A stretch of 64,000 bases of DNA from Prevotella amnii DSM 23384 = JCM 14753 (GTDB taxonomy: Bacteria > Bacteroidota > Bacteroidia > Bacteroidales > Bacteroidaceae), in contig NZ_KB905270.1 in NCBI RefSeq assembly GCF_000378745.1, forward strand, positions 53,861-117,860, in the 5' to 3' direction. The notes beneath the pieces are model-generated. The model searched no databases. It was given only the letters and a program-made list of their open reading frames with translations, and was not told the origin of the DNA. Of this stretch, positions 17,201 to 26,395 are shown piece after piece. A program made the position numbers and the translations under genes. How positions within the stretch are numbered: the first letter of the stretch is position 1; the number at the start of each line of letters is the position of its first letter.

Positions 17201-18445
17201 TTAGTGGGTTGCCTCCCACCAATGTGTGCTTTTTATAGTCTTTAGGGCTACAGGGTGTGTTGTAGGGTCTGATATGGTTAAGCCGCTATAATCTTCTACA
17301 GGTATATTTTTTTTTACATATAAAGCGCTAAAAAGATTCTTTGTAGAAGTAGATGCTATAACGGTGCTTTGTAATGTTTGACGGAAGATAGAAAATTCCT
17401 CTTCAGATAGCTTCATTTGTTTTACATACGACAAGATGTCAAAGAAGATAGTAGGCTCAAACCCTCCTAACTTCTGAATATAATCTTTCTGGTTATCTTG
17501 TATTGTATATTTATGGTTTAGCTTTTTCATCTGTTCTGCTAAAAGCTCAGTCTTTGAGCAGTCTATAACAGATAGTGCGCCATAAGGAAAACGATATGTA
17601 TCGAAAAACTTTTTAAAAGAGCTTACCACCTCTTTATAATTTGGCTTTTCAGGGTTAAGATGAGCATACATATCTTTGTAAGGCATACCTACGGCAAGTA
17701 TCTCGCTTGTGCTTGCTATGAGATAACGGGTAACGTCTTTAAGAGCATAGGCAGTTTCTACATTTGCCATATAGCAATTGTCAAAGAGCAGGTATTGTAG
17801 CTTTATATCAGCTTGTTTTATACCACGAGCAACATCGTCTACGTCCATAGCATACTCTTTGTCAGAAACACTACCTATGAAGCGTGTCATTGTAAATTGT
17901 GGTGCTTTCCATGCGGTTTTTACAGACCTGCGCGCGCGGGTAGGATATTCTTTCCATGCGTCTTTTGCTGTCCACCCTGTGCCGTGTCCACCTATAATTA
18001 AGCCGTACTTTGTTTTGCTGTCTGCGTTAGTGTAAGTCTTAACTGTAGAAAGCAGCGAAGCAAGCCCCTTAGAGGTGTTAAAAGAGTATGTCGAGGTATA
18101 GGTTTTTACAATATTCTCTTTAACAGCTCCATCTTTATATGTTAATAGATAAAGTTCCGATTCTTCTGCCGACTTGCTTAGAAACACCATTATCTTTAGA
18201 CCATTAGCAATGCCACCTTCTTTTTTTATTCCCTCTTCAATACCTTTTATATTGTTTTTAAAATCTTCTAACAAGCCCGCGTAAGTATTATCGGCATTGC
18301 CTGTCCATGGCATATATACTATTAAGACACTTGAGGTAAAGGGATCGTTACCAAAGTGTGTATCTTCTTCATCTGTCTTACAACTTATTACTATTACTGC
18401 TGCTATAAGAAGTAATAATAAGTGGTATAAATATTTTTTTGTCAT
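17201..18445 (-). CDS. Clostripain-family (C11) cysteine peptidase, lipoprotein
   Basis: Predicted cell-envelope lipoprotein (signal YLYHLLLLLIAAVIVISC, lipidated Cys near residue 22) of 414 residues with a caspase-like C11 peptidase domain. The catalytic His is in YGLIIGGHGTGW and the catalytic Cys in LLFDNCYMANVETAYAL. C11 enzymes cleave after Arg or Lys and are usually activated by self-cleavage; a basic loop between the two motifs (YPTRARRSVKTAWK) is a plausible processing site. It is monocistronic, divergent from argR. The protease family is firm; substrate and processing are inferred. Confidence 0.85.
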   Translation of the reverse strand: MTKKYLYHLLLLLIAAVIVISCKTDEEDTHFGNDPFTSSVLIVYMPWTGNADNTYAGLLEDFKNNIKGIEEGIKKEGGIANGLKIMVFLSKSAEESELYLLTYKDGAVKENIVKTYTSTYSFNTSKGLASLLSTVKTYTNADSKTKYGLIIGGHGTGWTAKDAWKEYPTRARRSVKTAWKAPQFTMTRFIGSVSDKEYAMDVDDVARGIKQADIKLQYLLFDNCYMANVETAYALKDVTRYLIASTSEILAVGMPYKDMYAHLNPEKPNYKEVVSSFKKFFDTYRFPYGALSVIDCSKTELLAEQMKKLNHKYTIQDNQKDYIQKLGGFEPTIFFDILSYVKQMKLSEEEFSIFRQTLQSTVIASTSTKNLFSALYVKKNIPVEDYSGLTISDPTTHPVALKTIKSTHWWEATH

Positions 18446-18488
18446 TATTATTGTTTCAGTGTGCTGCTTAGCTTTATATTACTTAGGG

Positions 18489-18496
18489 CAAAGTTA
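18489..18496 (-). promoter_or_regulatory. -7 element for the C11 peptidase gene
   Basis: TAACTTTG on the minus strand, 44 bases upstream of the ATG; no matching -33 TTG. A second candidate, TACTTTTG at 18684-18677, also points this way. The 18497-18676 stretch is otherwise AT-rich and featureless. Confidence 0.5.
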
Positions 18497-18684
18497 CATT
18501 GTTATTTAGAATAAAACTGTGAAAATATGAATTTAAAAGGAACTTTAACGAAAATATTCTTTTTTCGTCTTCATACATTTGTTTACAGTGTGCGTGATTT
18601 ATGCGTAACGTGTCCTTATGTATAAGGCTTTATAGTTGTTTTTTTTAGTGGAAAAAAAAGAAAATGGTTTTTATTGCAAAAGTA

Positions 18685-18716
18685 TTTGTTTTTATGCAGT
18701 GTTTTATATAGTTTTG
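18685..18716 (+). promoter_or_regulatory. argR promoter
   Basis: TTTG (18685-18688), 20 bases, then TAGTTTTG (18709-18716). Start near 18721 gives a leader of about 28 bases. It overlaps the opposite-strand candidate -7 at 18677-18684. Confidence 0.65.
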
Positions 18717-18748
18717 TATAAGAAAAGAAACGGTATGAATATTAGAAG

Positions 18749-19234
18749 ATGAAGGTAAAAAAAAGCAGATTAGAGGCTTTGAGGCTTATTATCTCAAGTA
18801 TGGAGCTTGGGTCTCAGACAGATGTGCTTAAAGAGCTTAAGAAGAGGGGTTATAAGCTTACCCAAGCTACATTGAGCAGAGACCTAAGACAGCTAAAGGC
18901 AGCAAGGGCTGCCTCACATGATGGTAAGTATGTGTATGTTTTGCCTAATGAGACAACCTATAAGCGTGTATCTACACCGTTATCTACTGGCAAGCTCTTA
19001 CAGCAAGAGGGGTGCTTGTCTTTCAGTATGTCGGGGCAGTTAGCAGTGTTAAAGACGCGTAAGGGATATGCCAGCGCATTAGCCTGTGATATTGATTCGG
19101 CTCATATAGATGGTATATTAGGCACGATAGCAGGCTATGATACCATATTTATAGCTATCAGAGAAGGTATGTCTAAGGAAGAGATAAAAGGTAAGTTTGC
19201 TTTAATCATACCAGACATTATTCATGAGGTTTAG
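18749..19234 (+). CDS. argR: Arginine repressor ArgR
   Basis: Arginine-responsive DNA-binding regulator of arginine synthesis and breakdown. The 161 residues comprise an N-terminal winged helix (about 1-70) with the family recognition helix KLTQATLSRDLRQLKA, and a C-terminal hexamerisation and arginine-binding domain ending in GTIAGYDTIFIAIREGMS, where the paired ligand residues are usually found. No arginine genes are near; the next gene is ung after 45 bases. Target genes therefore lie outside the window. Confidence 0.93.
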   Translation: MKVKKSRLEALRLIISSMELGSQTDVLKELKKRGYKLTQATLSRDLRQLKAARAASHDGKYVYVLPNETTYKRVSTPLSTGKLLQQEGCLSFSMSGQLAVLKTRKGYASALACDIDSAHIDGILGTIAGYDTIFIAIREGMSKEEIKGKFALIIPDIIHEV

Positions 19235-19279
19235 TAGCTTACGGCTTTAAAAGTATATATTTTTACGTTAAAAAGGAAA

Positions 19280-19945
19280 ATGGACTTATTGTTAGACGCA
19301 TCATGGAAAGAGGAGCTTAAAGAGGAGTTTATGAAGCCTTATTTTACAGAGCTTTATAAAAAAGTGCAGCAAGAGTATGAGCAGTACACCTGTTATCCGG
19401 ACAAGAGCCTCATCTTTAATGCTTTTAACCTGTGCCCTTTTAGTAAGGTTAAGGTAGTTATTCTGGGGCAAGACCCTTACCATGGGCAAGGGCAAGCTAT
19501 GGGGTTAAGTTTCTCAGTGCCAGAGAGTGTTAGTGTTCCGCCTTCTCTAAGAAATATTTATAAAGAGATATTAAGTGATGTAGGTAGCCCAATACCTTTA
19601 TCTGGCGACTTGACACGATGGGCAGAGCAAGGTGTTTTATTGCTAAATGCCACGCTAACTGTGCGTGCGCAGAAAGCAAATAGTCATAAAAAGATAGGGT
19701 GGGGCATGTTTACTAATGAAGTAATAAAGATATTAAGCCAGAGAAAAGAGCATTTGGTCTTTATGCTTTGGGGCAGGTTTGCATGTTCTAAGAGAGCTTT
19801 TATAGATACTACTAAGCATTGTATTTTAGACAGTTCTCACCCTTCACCATTGTCAGCAAATCGTGGAGGGTGGTTTGGTAAGCACCACTTCTCACGTTGT
19901 AACTTATATTTAAAGAGTAACGGTATAGAGGAAATAAGATGGTAA
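19280..19945 (+). CDS. ung: Uracil-DNA glycosylase
   Basis: Removes uracil from DNA in base-excision repair (family 1 UDG, 221 residues). The water-activating motif GQDPYHGQGQAMGLSFSVP is intact with its catalytic Asp, the uracil-binding segment is VLLLNATLTVR, and the DNA-intercalation loop is HPSPLSANRG. It follows argR by 45 bases and its end overlaps the DUF3109 gene by seven bases, so the three probably form one operon. Confidence 0.96.
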   Translation: MDLLLDASWKEELKEEFMKPYFTELYKKVQQEYEQYTCYPDKSLIFNAFNLCPFSKVKVVILGQDPYHGQGQAMGLSFSVPESVSVPPSLRNIYKEILSDVGSPIPLSGDLTRWAEQGVLLLNATLTVRAQKANSHKKIGWGMFTNEVIKILSQRKEHLVFMLWGRFACSKRAFIDTTKHCILDSSHPSPLSANRGGWFGKHHFSRCNLYLKSNGIEEIRW

Positions 19946-20541
19946 GTAGAGATACTTTTTCGGAGCAGATAGTTCTGGTGGGTAATGTTTATGTCTCAAC
20001 TAAGCTGTTTACAGTAAACTTCTGTTGCGATTTAGATAGTTGTCATGGGCGTTGTTGTGTGGAAGGAGAGTCTGGCGCACCTGTAACAATAGATGAGGTA
20101 ATGGAAATAGAAGGCTCTGTAGACGATGTTTGGAAGGATCTTTCAGCATCTGCACAGACAGTAATAGACAAGCAGGGTGTGGCATATACTGATATAGATG
20201 GCGACCTTGTTACAAGTATAGTAAACGGAAAGGATTGTGTGTTTACCTGTTATGATAAGGAAAACTGTCTATGCTCTTTAGAAAAAAGGTACAGGGAGGG
20301 AAGTATTAGTTTTGTTAAGCCCATATCATGTGCTCTTTATCCGGTAAGGGAGAAAGACTTTCATGACGGTACTTTTGGTATAAACTATCATAAGTGGGAT
20401 ATATGTAAAGATGCTATAAAGAAGGGTGAAGCACTTCAGCTGCCTCTTTATAAGTTTTTGGAAGTGCCTTTAAAAAGGCGTTTTGGTGTAGAGTGGTATG
20501 ATGAGTTGTCTGCCATAGGCGAGCAGATACTTTTGCTGTAA
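19939..20541 (+). CDS. DUF3109-family cysteine-rich protein
   Basis: A 200-residue cytoplasmic protein of the DUF3109 family (distant YkgJ-like metal-binding type); no function has been established. The N-terminal cluster is CCDLDSCHGRCCVEGESGAP and further cysteines are DCVFTCYDKENCLC and KPISCALYPVR, a pattern suggesting a zinc or iron-sulfur site. It overlaps ung by seven bases, so it is translationally linked to it. A role with DNA repair would be speculation from context only. Confidence 0.8.
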   Translation: MVSRDTFSEQIVLVGNVYVSTKLFTVNFCCDLDSCHGRCCVEGESGAPVTIDEVMEIEGSVDDVWKDLSASAQTVIDKQGVAYTDIDGDLVTSIVNGKDCVFTCYDKENCLCSLEKRYREGSISFVKPISCALYPVREKDFHDGTFGINYHKWDICKDAIKKGEALQLPLYKFLEVPLKRRFGVEWYDELSAIGEQILLL

Positions 20542-20561
20542 GCAAGTTAAAAAGACAAAAA

Positions 20562-20612
20562 AGGCGTAATGACGCTTGCCTCTTCTAAGAAGCTCCAAGC
20601 ATCATTACGCCT
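20562..20612. terminator. Bidirectional terminator
   Basis: AGGCGTAATGA (20562-20572) pairs with TCATTACGCCT (20602-20612), extended by GCTTG/CAAGC after single mismatches. It separates the convergent DUF3109 and nrdB genes. Confidence 0.75.
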
Positions 20613-20706
20613 AACTTTCCACCATTATATAAAGCTACTGTTTTGTTATTAAATAAAGTAAAAACTATAAATAAGGTTTTTGTTCTTATTATAAGATAGC
20701 AGCTTT

Positions 20707-21750
20707 TTATAAGTCGTCTATAAGTGCAGTACTCTTAGCATACGCAGTACTCTTAGCTTCAAAGAAGTCTGTCTTTACCATATTAGCATTAGAGTATTGT
20801 GCTACCCATTGCATATCGGCAGGCTCTGCCTGATTATCTTCAAAAAGATAATCGAAGCCTAAGCTCTTCCAGCGTAAGTTTCCAAGGTAACGTATGTAGT
20901 CGTAGACCATCTGCTGAGTAAGCCCTTGTACATCATTACCTATAACATACTGCCCCCATGCTATTTCTTGCCTTACCCCTTCGCGCATCATCTCTTCATA
21001 TACTGCTACTTTTTCTGGTGTAAAGAGGTCTGGCTCTTCTTGTTTTAGCTCTACAATGATATTACGAAATAGCCATAAGTGGGTGTTTTCATCACGATTT
21101 ATATAGCGTATTTCTTGTGCAGAGCCAGGCATTTTACCATTTCTGCTTAAGTTGTAGAAGAACATAAATCCGCTGTAGAAGTATATTCCCTCAAGTATGA
21201 AGTTAGCCACGCATGCTTTCATAAGGCAAAACTTATCACGATTGGCCTGAAACTCATTATAGCAGTCGCCAATAAAAGTGTTACGACGTAATAGGTGTTC
21301 ATCGGTTTTCCATTGATAAAGAATATCATTTCGTTCCTCTGGTGAGCATATTGTGTCTAACATATAGCTATAGCTTTGGCTATGCACACACTCTTGAAAG
21401 GTTTGTATGTGTAAGCATAGGTTTACCTCATTGGCTGTTATATATTCGCTTATAGTAGGGAGGTTATTGCTTTGCAAAGAGTCGAGGAACACTAAAAAGC
21501 TAAGAATCTTATCATAAGCCTTGCGCTCTGCAGCAGGTAAGTTGGGGTAATCTTTTATATCTTGTGCCAAATTAATTTCTTCTGGAATCCAAAAGTTGTT
21601 CATAGCTTGTCGATACCAGTCGCTCACCCATGAGTAGCGCATATTATTAAAGTCGTTAAGATTAGTGGAGTTGCCCCCTATCATACGACGTAATCTTAAG
21701 TCAGTGTCGCCTTGTGGATTAAATAAGGCGTTACGTTGAAGTTTAGACAT
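20707..21750 (-). CDS. nrdB: Ribonucleoside-diphosphate reductase subunit beta (class Ia)
   Basis: Small R2 subunit that holds the diiron centre and tyrosyl radical used by NrdA to reduce ribonucleotides. It has 347 residues with a ferritin-like helical fold. Metal-ligand motifs are visible: the ExxH of TFQECVHSQSYSYML, which is followed by candidate radical tyrosines, the Glu of NFILEGIYFYSGFMFF, and the second ExxH in RDENTHLWLF. It lies 97 bases behind nrdA, in the same operon. No missing ligand was noticed. Confidence 0.94.
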   Translation of the reverse strand: MSKLQRNALFNPQGDTDLRLRRMIGGNSTNLNDFNNMRYSWVSDWYRQAMNNFWIPEEINLAQDIKDYPNLPAAERKAYDKILSFLVFLDSLQSNNLPTISEYITANEVNLCLHIQTFQECVHSQSYSYMLDTICSPEERNDILYQWKTDEHLLRRNTFIGDCYNEFQANRDKFCLMKACVANFILEGIYFYSGFMFFYNLSRNGKMPGSAQEIRYINRDENTHLWLFRNIIVELKQEEPDLFTPEKVAVYEEMMREGVRQEIAWGQYVIGNDVQGLTQQMVYDYIRYLGNLRWKSLGFDYLFEDNQAEPADMQWVAQYSNANMVKTDFFEAKSTAYAKSTALIDDL

Positions 21751-21847
21751 ATTAATAAAAAAATGAGAATTTAATAATTTGATAATGTAGTTTTAATGAT
21801 TTGCAAGAGCATAAAAAGTAAAAGTAAAAGAGTCTTCAGTTTTTTAC

Positions 21848-24367
21848 TTATGATGCGCAGCTTTCACATTCTTCCACTTCTAACGACTTGCTTCTAACAT
21901 AGTATATTGTTTTCACACCACACTTCCATGCTAAAAGATATAAGTTAAGCACTTGCCTCATAGTGTAATCGTTTGTTATATAAAGGTTCATGCTTTGTGC
22001 TTGGTCTATATGTCGTTGTCTAATGCCTGAGGCACGAACGCTCCATTGCTGGTTAATGTAGTATGCACCTTTATACATCCAGTAAGTTTTATCAGACAGT
22101 TCTGGTGCTACACGAGGTAATATAGCTCCTTTTTTCTCTTCGAGGAAGAAGCGTTGCATGATAGGATCAAGCCCAGCTGTGGTACCTGCTAAAATACTTG
22201 TGCTGCTTGTAGGTGCTACAGCTAAAAGATAAGCATTGCGCATACCTTGTGTTTGTACCTTTTCCTGTAAGTGTTTCCATTTATCGCTGCGGTAATCGCG
22301 TTTTTTAAAGTAAGCTCCTGTTTGCCAGTCGCTACCATTGAAGTATTCGTAGCTGCCTTTTTCTTTGGCTATATCAGAGCTGGCTTTTATAGCTGCGTAA
22401 TTGATAGTTTCAAACACTTCGTCCATAAATTCTAAGTGGCGATCGCTTTCCCATTTTATTCCTCGTTTTGCTAAGGCGTGATGATAACCACTTACCCCAA
22501 GCCCTATGCTACGATAGCGATGATTAGTAATTTTAGCAAAAGGTACTGGGTAAAAGTTGAGGTCGATAACGTTATCTAAAGCTCTTACAACGGTGTTAAT
22601 CTTATCGCACATAGCGTCTTTATCCTCTAAAGGTAGCCTGCCTAAGGATAGACTGGCTAAGTTGCACACAACAAATTCGCCGGGCTTAACGGTAGTTACT
22701 ACCACCTTATCGCCATTTTCTGTTTTCACCTCTTGGCTTATTTCTTCTATAGCAGCCATGTTTTGTGCTATCTCTGTACAAAGGTTAGAACAGTAAATAA
22801 TGCCTTTATGACCATTAGGATTAGCGCGATTAACAGTATCTCTGTTAAAAGTAAATGGTGTACCTGTTTCTACTGCCGAACGTAGAATAAGCCTGATAAG
22901 GTCTTTTATGCTTATAACACGGCGTGAAAGGCGTGTGTCGTCTATACATTCCTGATAGTGGCGTTCCCATTCTTCGCCATAGAAGTCTTCTAAAGCATAT
23001 CCTTTAACACGTAAAATCTCATTAGGACAGAATAAAACCCAATTCTGATCAAGGTTTTGTTCTGCCATACGCCAAAACAAGTCAGGGTAGCATACGGCAG
23101 GGAAGATGTCGTGAGCCTTCATACGATCATCACCGTTATTTGTGCGCAACTGTAAAAATTCAGGAATATCCTTGTGCCAAACATCTAAATATACAGCCAC
23201 TGCACCTTGTCGCATACCAAGCTGATCTACAGCTACAGCAGTGTCGTTTACCAATTTCATCCAACGTATTACTCCGCCTGCAACACCTTTAAAGCCACGA
23301 ATATCACCACCTGTGGCACGTACTTTACCAAAATACATTCCCATACCACCACCAAACTTGCTCACTTGGGCAAAGTTGTCAATGCTGCGATAAATGCCGA
23401 TAAGGCTGTCTGGTACAGTGTCTATGAAGCAGCTTGATAGCTGATGGCTTGGCTTACGAGCATTAGAGAGTGTAGGAGTGGCCATGGTTACTTCCAGCTT
23501 GCTTAGCAAGTCGTATATTTTTCCTACCCAAGAGAGCCTGTTTTCCTTTTCGGGCATTGCCAGATGCAGGGCAATACCCATATACATTTCTTGTATGCGC
23601 TCTATTATTTTATGATCGAAAGTGCGAATTAGGTAACGTTTAGATAGAAGGTCTAAACCACTATAATTGAAAAGGTAGTTACGACTGTTATCCATTCGTT
23701 TTTCTGCCCATGCTATATCTTCTTTAGAATAGTTTTCTAAAATATAGCCACCATATAACCCTTCATCTGTAAGATAGCGTATCTTGTCATAAAAAGAACT
23801 AATCCCCAGCTTACGTTCTACCTCGTCTATGTTACGATTTATCTGAAAGCTAAGCAGCCTACCTGCTATCATCTCCCATTTAGGACATTCTGCAGTGGTA
23901 AGTTCTACGGCAGCTTTAATAAGAGCATTCATCTTTTCCTTTTGTGTCATTAAAGGTTTAGAGAAGCTCATAAACTTATCTGAAAGTAATGTTACGCTGT
24001 ATTCTGCACTACGAAAGTCTTGCCTAATACCATTGAGGACTTTTTCTATCTCATTATCGCCAATATTAAAAGCAATGTTTTTTATATATTTGCGTTGTTC
24101 GTTGCGTTGCCAACGAAAGAGAATATAGCTTTTAGCTTCATCGAAAAACCCATGTTTCATTAATGTCTTCTCAACACGGTCTTGAATACTTTCTACATCG
24201 CGCTTGTCGGTGTTCTCTTTTATGAAGCACTCTACCTCTAAAGCCATCTCTTCTATTTCTTTCTGATGCCCTGTATTTTCGGTGCTTATAAAGCTTTTAC
24301 TTATTGCTATTATTATTTTAGATGGTGTGTAAGCTTCTATGCTGCCATCTCTTTTTGTAATGTTCAT
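21848..24367 (-). CDS. nrdA: Ribonucleoside-diphosphate reductase subunit alpha (class Ia)
   Basis: Catalytic R1 subunit converting ribonucleoside diphosphates to deoxyribonucleotides. Its 839 residues begin with an ATP-cone (MNITKRDGSIEAYTPSKI), the allosteric dATP/ATP switch. The barrel carries SSCFIDTVPDSLIGIY with an active-site Cys, NLCTEI, and the C-terminal tail ends CESCAS with the two shuttle cysteines. It sits 36 bases downstream of the SRPBCC gene and 97 bases upstream of nrdB, suggesting one transcript starting at pyrE. Confidence 0.95.
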   Translation of the reverse strand: MNITKRDGSIEAYTPSKIIIAISKSFISTENTGHQKEIEEMALEVECFIKENTDKRDVESIQDRVEKTLMKHGFFDEAKSYILFRWQRNEQRKYIKNIAFNIGDNEIEKVLNGIRQDFRSAEYSVTLLSDKFMSFSKPLMTQKEKMNALIKAAVELTTAECPKWEMIAGRLLSFQINRNIDEVERKLGISSFYDKIRYLTDEGLYGGYILENYSKEDIAWAEKRMDNSRNYLFNYSGLDLLSKRYLIRTFDHKIIERIQEMYMGIALHLAMPEKENRLSWVGKIYDLLSKLEVTMATPTLSNARKPSHQLSSCFIDTVPDSLIGIYRSIDNFAQVSKFGGGMGMYFGKVRATGGDIRGFKGVAGGVIRWMKLVNDTAVAVDQLGMRQGAVAVYLDVWHKDIPEFLQLRTNNGDDRMKAHDIFPAVCYPDLFWRMAEQNLDQNWVLFCPNEILRVKGYALEDFYGEEWERHYQECIDDTRLSRRVISIKDLIRLILRSAVETGTPFTFNRDTVNRANPNGHKGIIYCSNLCTEIAQNMAAIEEISQEVKTENGDKVVVTTVKPGEFVVCNLASLSLGRLPLEDKDAMCDKINTVVRALDNVIDLNFYPVPFAKITNHRYRSIGLGVSGYHHALAKRGIKWESDRHLEFMDEVFETINYAAIKASSDIAKEKGSYEYFNGSDWQTGAYFKKRDYRSDKWKHLQEKVQTQGMRNAYLLAVAPTSSTSILAGTTAGLDPIMQRFFLEEKKGAILPRVAPELSDKTYWMYKGAYYINQQWSVRASGIRQRHIDQAQSMNLYITNDYTMRQVLNLYLLAWKCGVKTIYYVRSKSLEVEECESCAS

Positions 24368-24403
24368 TATAATAAAATCCGTAAAAAATGTATAAAAGAA
24401 GAG

Positions 24404-24826
24404 CTATTTTGCGCTACTATATGGTATCATGGCTAACGCATCGGCTATTTTTTCTACACCTTCCTGTAGTGGCCCTGCTACCATGCCTTTTGCAAAAAAA
24501 GGAATATTGGCGTCTATAGTAAGCTTTATTTTAGATGAAGAATCGTCTGTAGGGAGTATTTGTATCCAAAAATTAAAAGATAAGGGCGAGTTTTCACTGG
24601 CAAACTTTATAGTTTTAGGTTCATCACGCTCAATGATGCGCATGGATATTTTCCCAACAGGGTTTACAGATATAGATATTGTATCTTCATCGAAGGTAAG
24701 ATCCTTTAGCTTATCATCAGGGATCTGGCTCTTTATACGTTCTATATTAGTTAGATTGCTTAGCATATTATACACATCTTCTTGTGGATAAGCAATCTGT
24801 TTTATACTACTTTCAAATTTACTCAT
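24404..24826 (-). CDS. SRPBCC-family (START-like) protein
   Basis: A 140-residue soluble protein with the SRPBCC/polyketide-cyclase ligand-binding fold: an N-terminal strand with SSIKQIAYPQEDVYNMLSNL, a central sheet, and the long C-terminal helix (PLQEGVEKIADALAMIPY). The ligand is unknown. It begins one base after the pyrE stop, so the two are tightly coupled; this pairing is common in Bacteroidetes (recalled, not searched). No catalytic role can be assigned. Confidence 0.75.
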   Translation of the reverse strand: MSKFESSIKQIAYPQEDVYNMLSNLTNIERIKSQIPDDKLKDLTFDEDTISISVNPVGKISMRIIERDEPKTIKFASENSPLSFNFWIQILPTDDSSSKIKLTIDANIPFFAKGMVAGPLQEGVEKIADALAMIPYSSAK

Positions 24827-24827
24827 T

Positions 24828-25460
24828 TTATTTATTCCAATTAGAAGGGTCTTTACGCCAGTTGTTTAATAGCGCAACATCACCTTGTTTTATATATCCT
24901 GTTTCTAAAGCTTTTTCTACTACATGCTCATAATCGGTAAGAGTAACAAGCTCTACACCAGCTTCTTTAAATGCTTGTTCTGCTATAGGGAAACCATAGG
25001 TGTAAGAAGCCACCATACCTACTACCTTTAATCCTGCTTCACGTAGAGCAGCTACAGCTTTTAGAGAAGAGCCACCTGTAGAAATAAGGTCTTCTACTAC
25101 TACCACTTTCGATCCTTTAGGAAGTTCGCCCTCTATTTGATTTTTCATACCATGATCTTTTGGTTTAGGGCGTACGTATGCATAAGGTAAAGCCAGCTCT
25201 TGTGCCACAAGCATACCTTGTGCAATAGCCCCAGTAGCTACTCCTGCAACGGCAGAGGCTTCAGAGAAGTGTTTTAAGATGGCATGTACCAACTCTGTTT
25301 TTACAAAGGAGCGCACATCATGATAAGATAATGTTTTACGGTTATCGCAATAAAAAGGAGATTTCCACCCACTGGCCCATGTAAAAGGGTCGTTTGGTTG
25401 TAACTTGATGGCTTTAATACTTAGGAGCTTTCCTGCAAAAACTTTCTTTAGATCTTCCAT
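24828..25460 (-). CDS. pyrE: Orotate phosphoribosyltransferase
   Basis: Joins orotate to PRPP to make OMP in pyrimidine synthesis. It has 210 residues with the PRPP-binding signature KVVVVEDLISTGGSS near residues 112-126 and the flexible-loop region YVRPKPKDHGMKNQIEG. First gene of an apparent operon with the SRPBCC gene, nrdA and nrdB, which links pyrimidine synthesis to deoxyribonucleotide supply. Confidence 0.94.
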   Translation of the reverse strand: MEDLKKVFAGKLLSIKAIKLQPNDPFTWASGWKSPFYCDNRKTLSYHDVRSFVKTELVHAILKHFSEASAVAGVATGAIAQGMLVAQELALPYAYVRPKPKDHGMKNQIEGELPKGSKVVVVEDLISTGGSSLKAVAALREAGLKVVGMVASYTYGFPIAEQAFKEAGVELVTLTDYEHVVEKALETGYIKQGDVALLNNWRKDPSNWNK

Positions 25461-25491
25461 AAAATGAATTATAAGTGATTGTTTGTATCTG

Positions 25492-25499
25492 CAAACTTA
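25492..25499 (-). promoter_or_regulatory. -7 element of the pyrE-nrdAB operon
   Basis: TAAGTTTG on the minus strand, 31 bases upstream of the pyrE ATG; no clear -33 TTG. The rest of the 25500-25690 gap is AT-rich without recognised features. Confidence 0.5.
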
Positions 25500-25690
25500 C
25501 ATATTTTTTTTGAGATAGCTCTCCCTTTTATCTTCAATCTTATGTATTACCTTTTATTTACAATTTATAATAAAAGCATTTAATACGGGTATAGTTAAAA
25601 AATAAAAGTTTATTAACGATAACGTTTTCTTTTTATAATATATCTATAAAGACAGGCTTTTATATGTTATGTTTTTAGGAGCAGGTGATA

Positions 25691-26395
25691 TTAGTCTTTA
25701 GCATATCCCAGTCCGCAGATGCTTAGTTTTACCCCTTCAGCCTTTAGTAGTTCTTTGCTTATTGCGGTAATAGTAGCCCCCGTGGTAATAATATCATCTA
25801 TAATAAGCAGATGTTTGTTTTTTATTATCTCTTTATTAATCAAGGTAAAAGCGTTCTTTACGTTTTCATTTCGCTGCCAACGATCAAGTTTTGTTTGGCT
25901 TTGTATGAAAACATCTCTACATATAACATTGTTTAATATAGGTATATTTACTACATTGCTTATCCCCCTTGCTATCATTTGGCTCTGATTGTATCCTCGC
26001 TGTTTATACCTATATTTGGAAATTGGAACTGGAAGGAGAGCGTCTATTCCTTCGAAGAAGCCATTACGAGTATATATCTTAGCTATAGTCTCACCAAAAA
26101 AAACACCTATATCGGGACGATCGCCATATTTGAGAGCATAGATAGCATTACTTATTTGGGTATGATGCTGATAAAAAAGATATGCTACGCAGCGTTCAAT
26201 AGGTATTTTACCCCAAAAACATCTTGCTAACTCATTGTCGTAAGGTGATAAATAGTAATTGGTTCGGTTAAAATGTAATGTACAAGTAGCACAAATAACA
26301 TCTTCAGAAAGGCTTAATCGCTTTTTGCAAACACAACATTCACGTGGAGCTATTAGGTCTATTATGCTCGACCATATATTAAAGTTCTTCCTCAT
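25691..26395 (-). CDS. ComF-family phosphoribosyltransferase-like protein
   Basis: Cytoplasmic ComF/GntX-type protein of 234 residues. An N-terminal zinc finger with two CxxC pairs (APRECCVCKKRL, VICATCTLHF) precedes a type I phosphoribosyltransferase fold with the PRPP-loop motif LLIIDDIITTGATI near residue 195. ComF proteins act in natural transformation in competent bacteria, downstream of DNA uptake. Its start overlaps the recX end by 17 bases. Competence in this organism is not shown by the window. Confidence 0.87.
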   Translation of the reverse strand: MRKNFNIWSSIIDLIAPRECCVCKKRLSLSEDVICATCTLHFNRTNYYLSPYDNELARCFWGKIPIERCVAYLFYQHHTQISNAIYALKYGDRPDIGVFFGETIAKIYTRNGFFEGIDALLPVPISKYRYKQRGYNQSQMIARGISNVVNIPILNNVICRDVFIQSQTKLDRWQRNENVKNAFTLINKEIIKNKHLLIIDDIITTGATITAISKELLKAEGVKLSICGLGYAKD

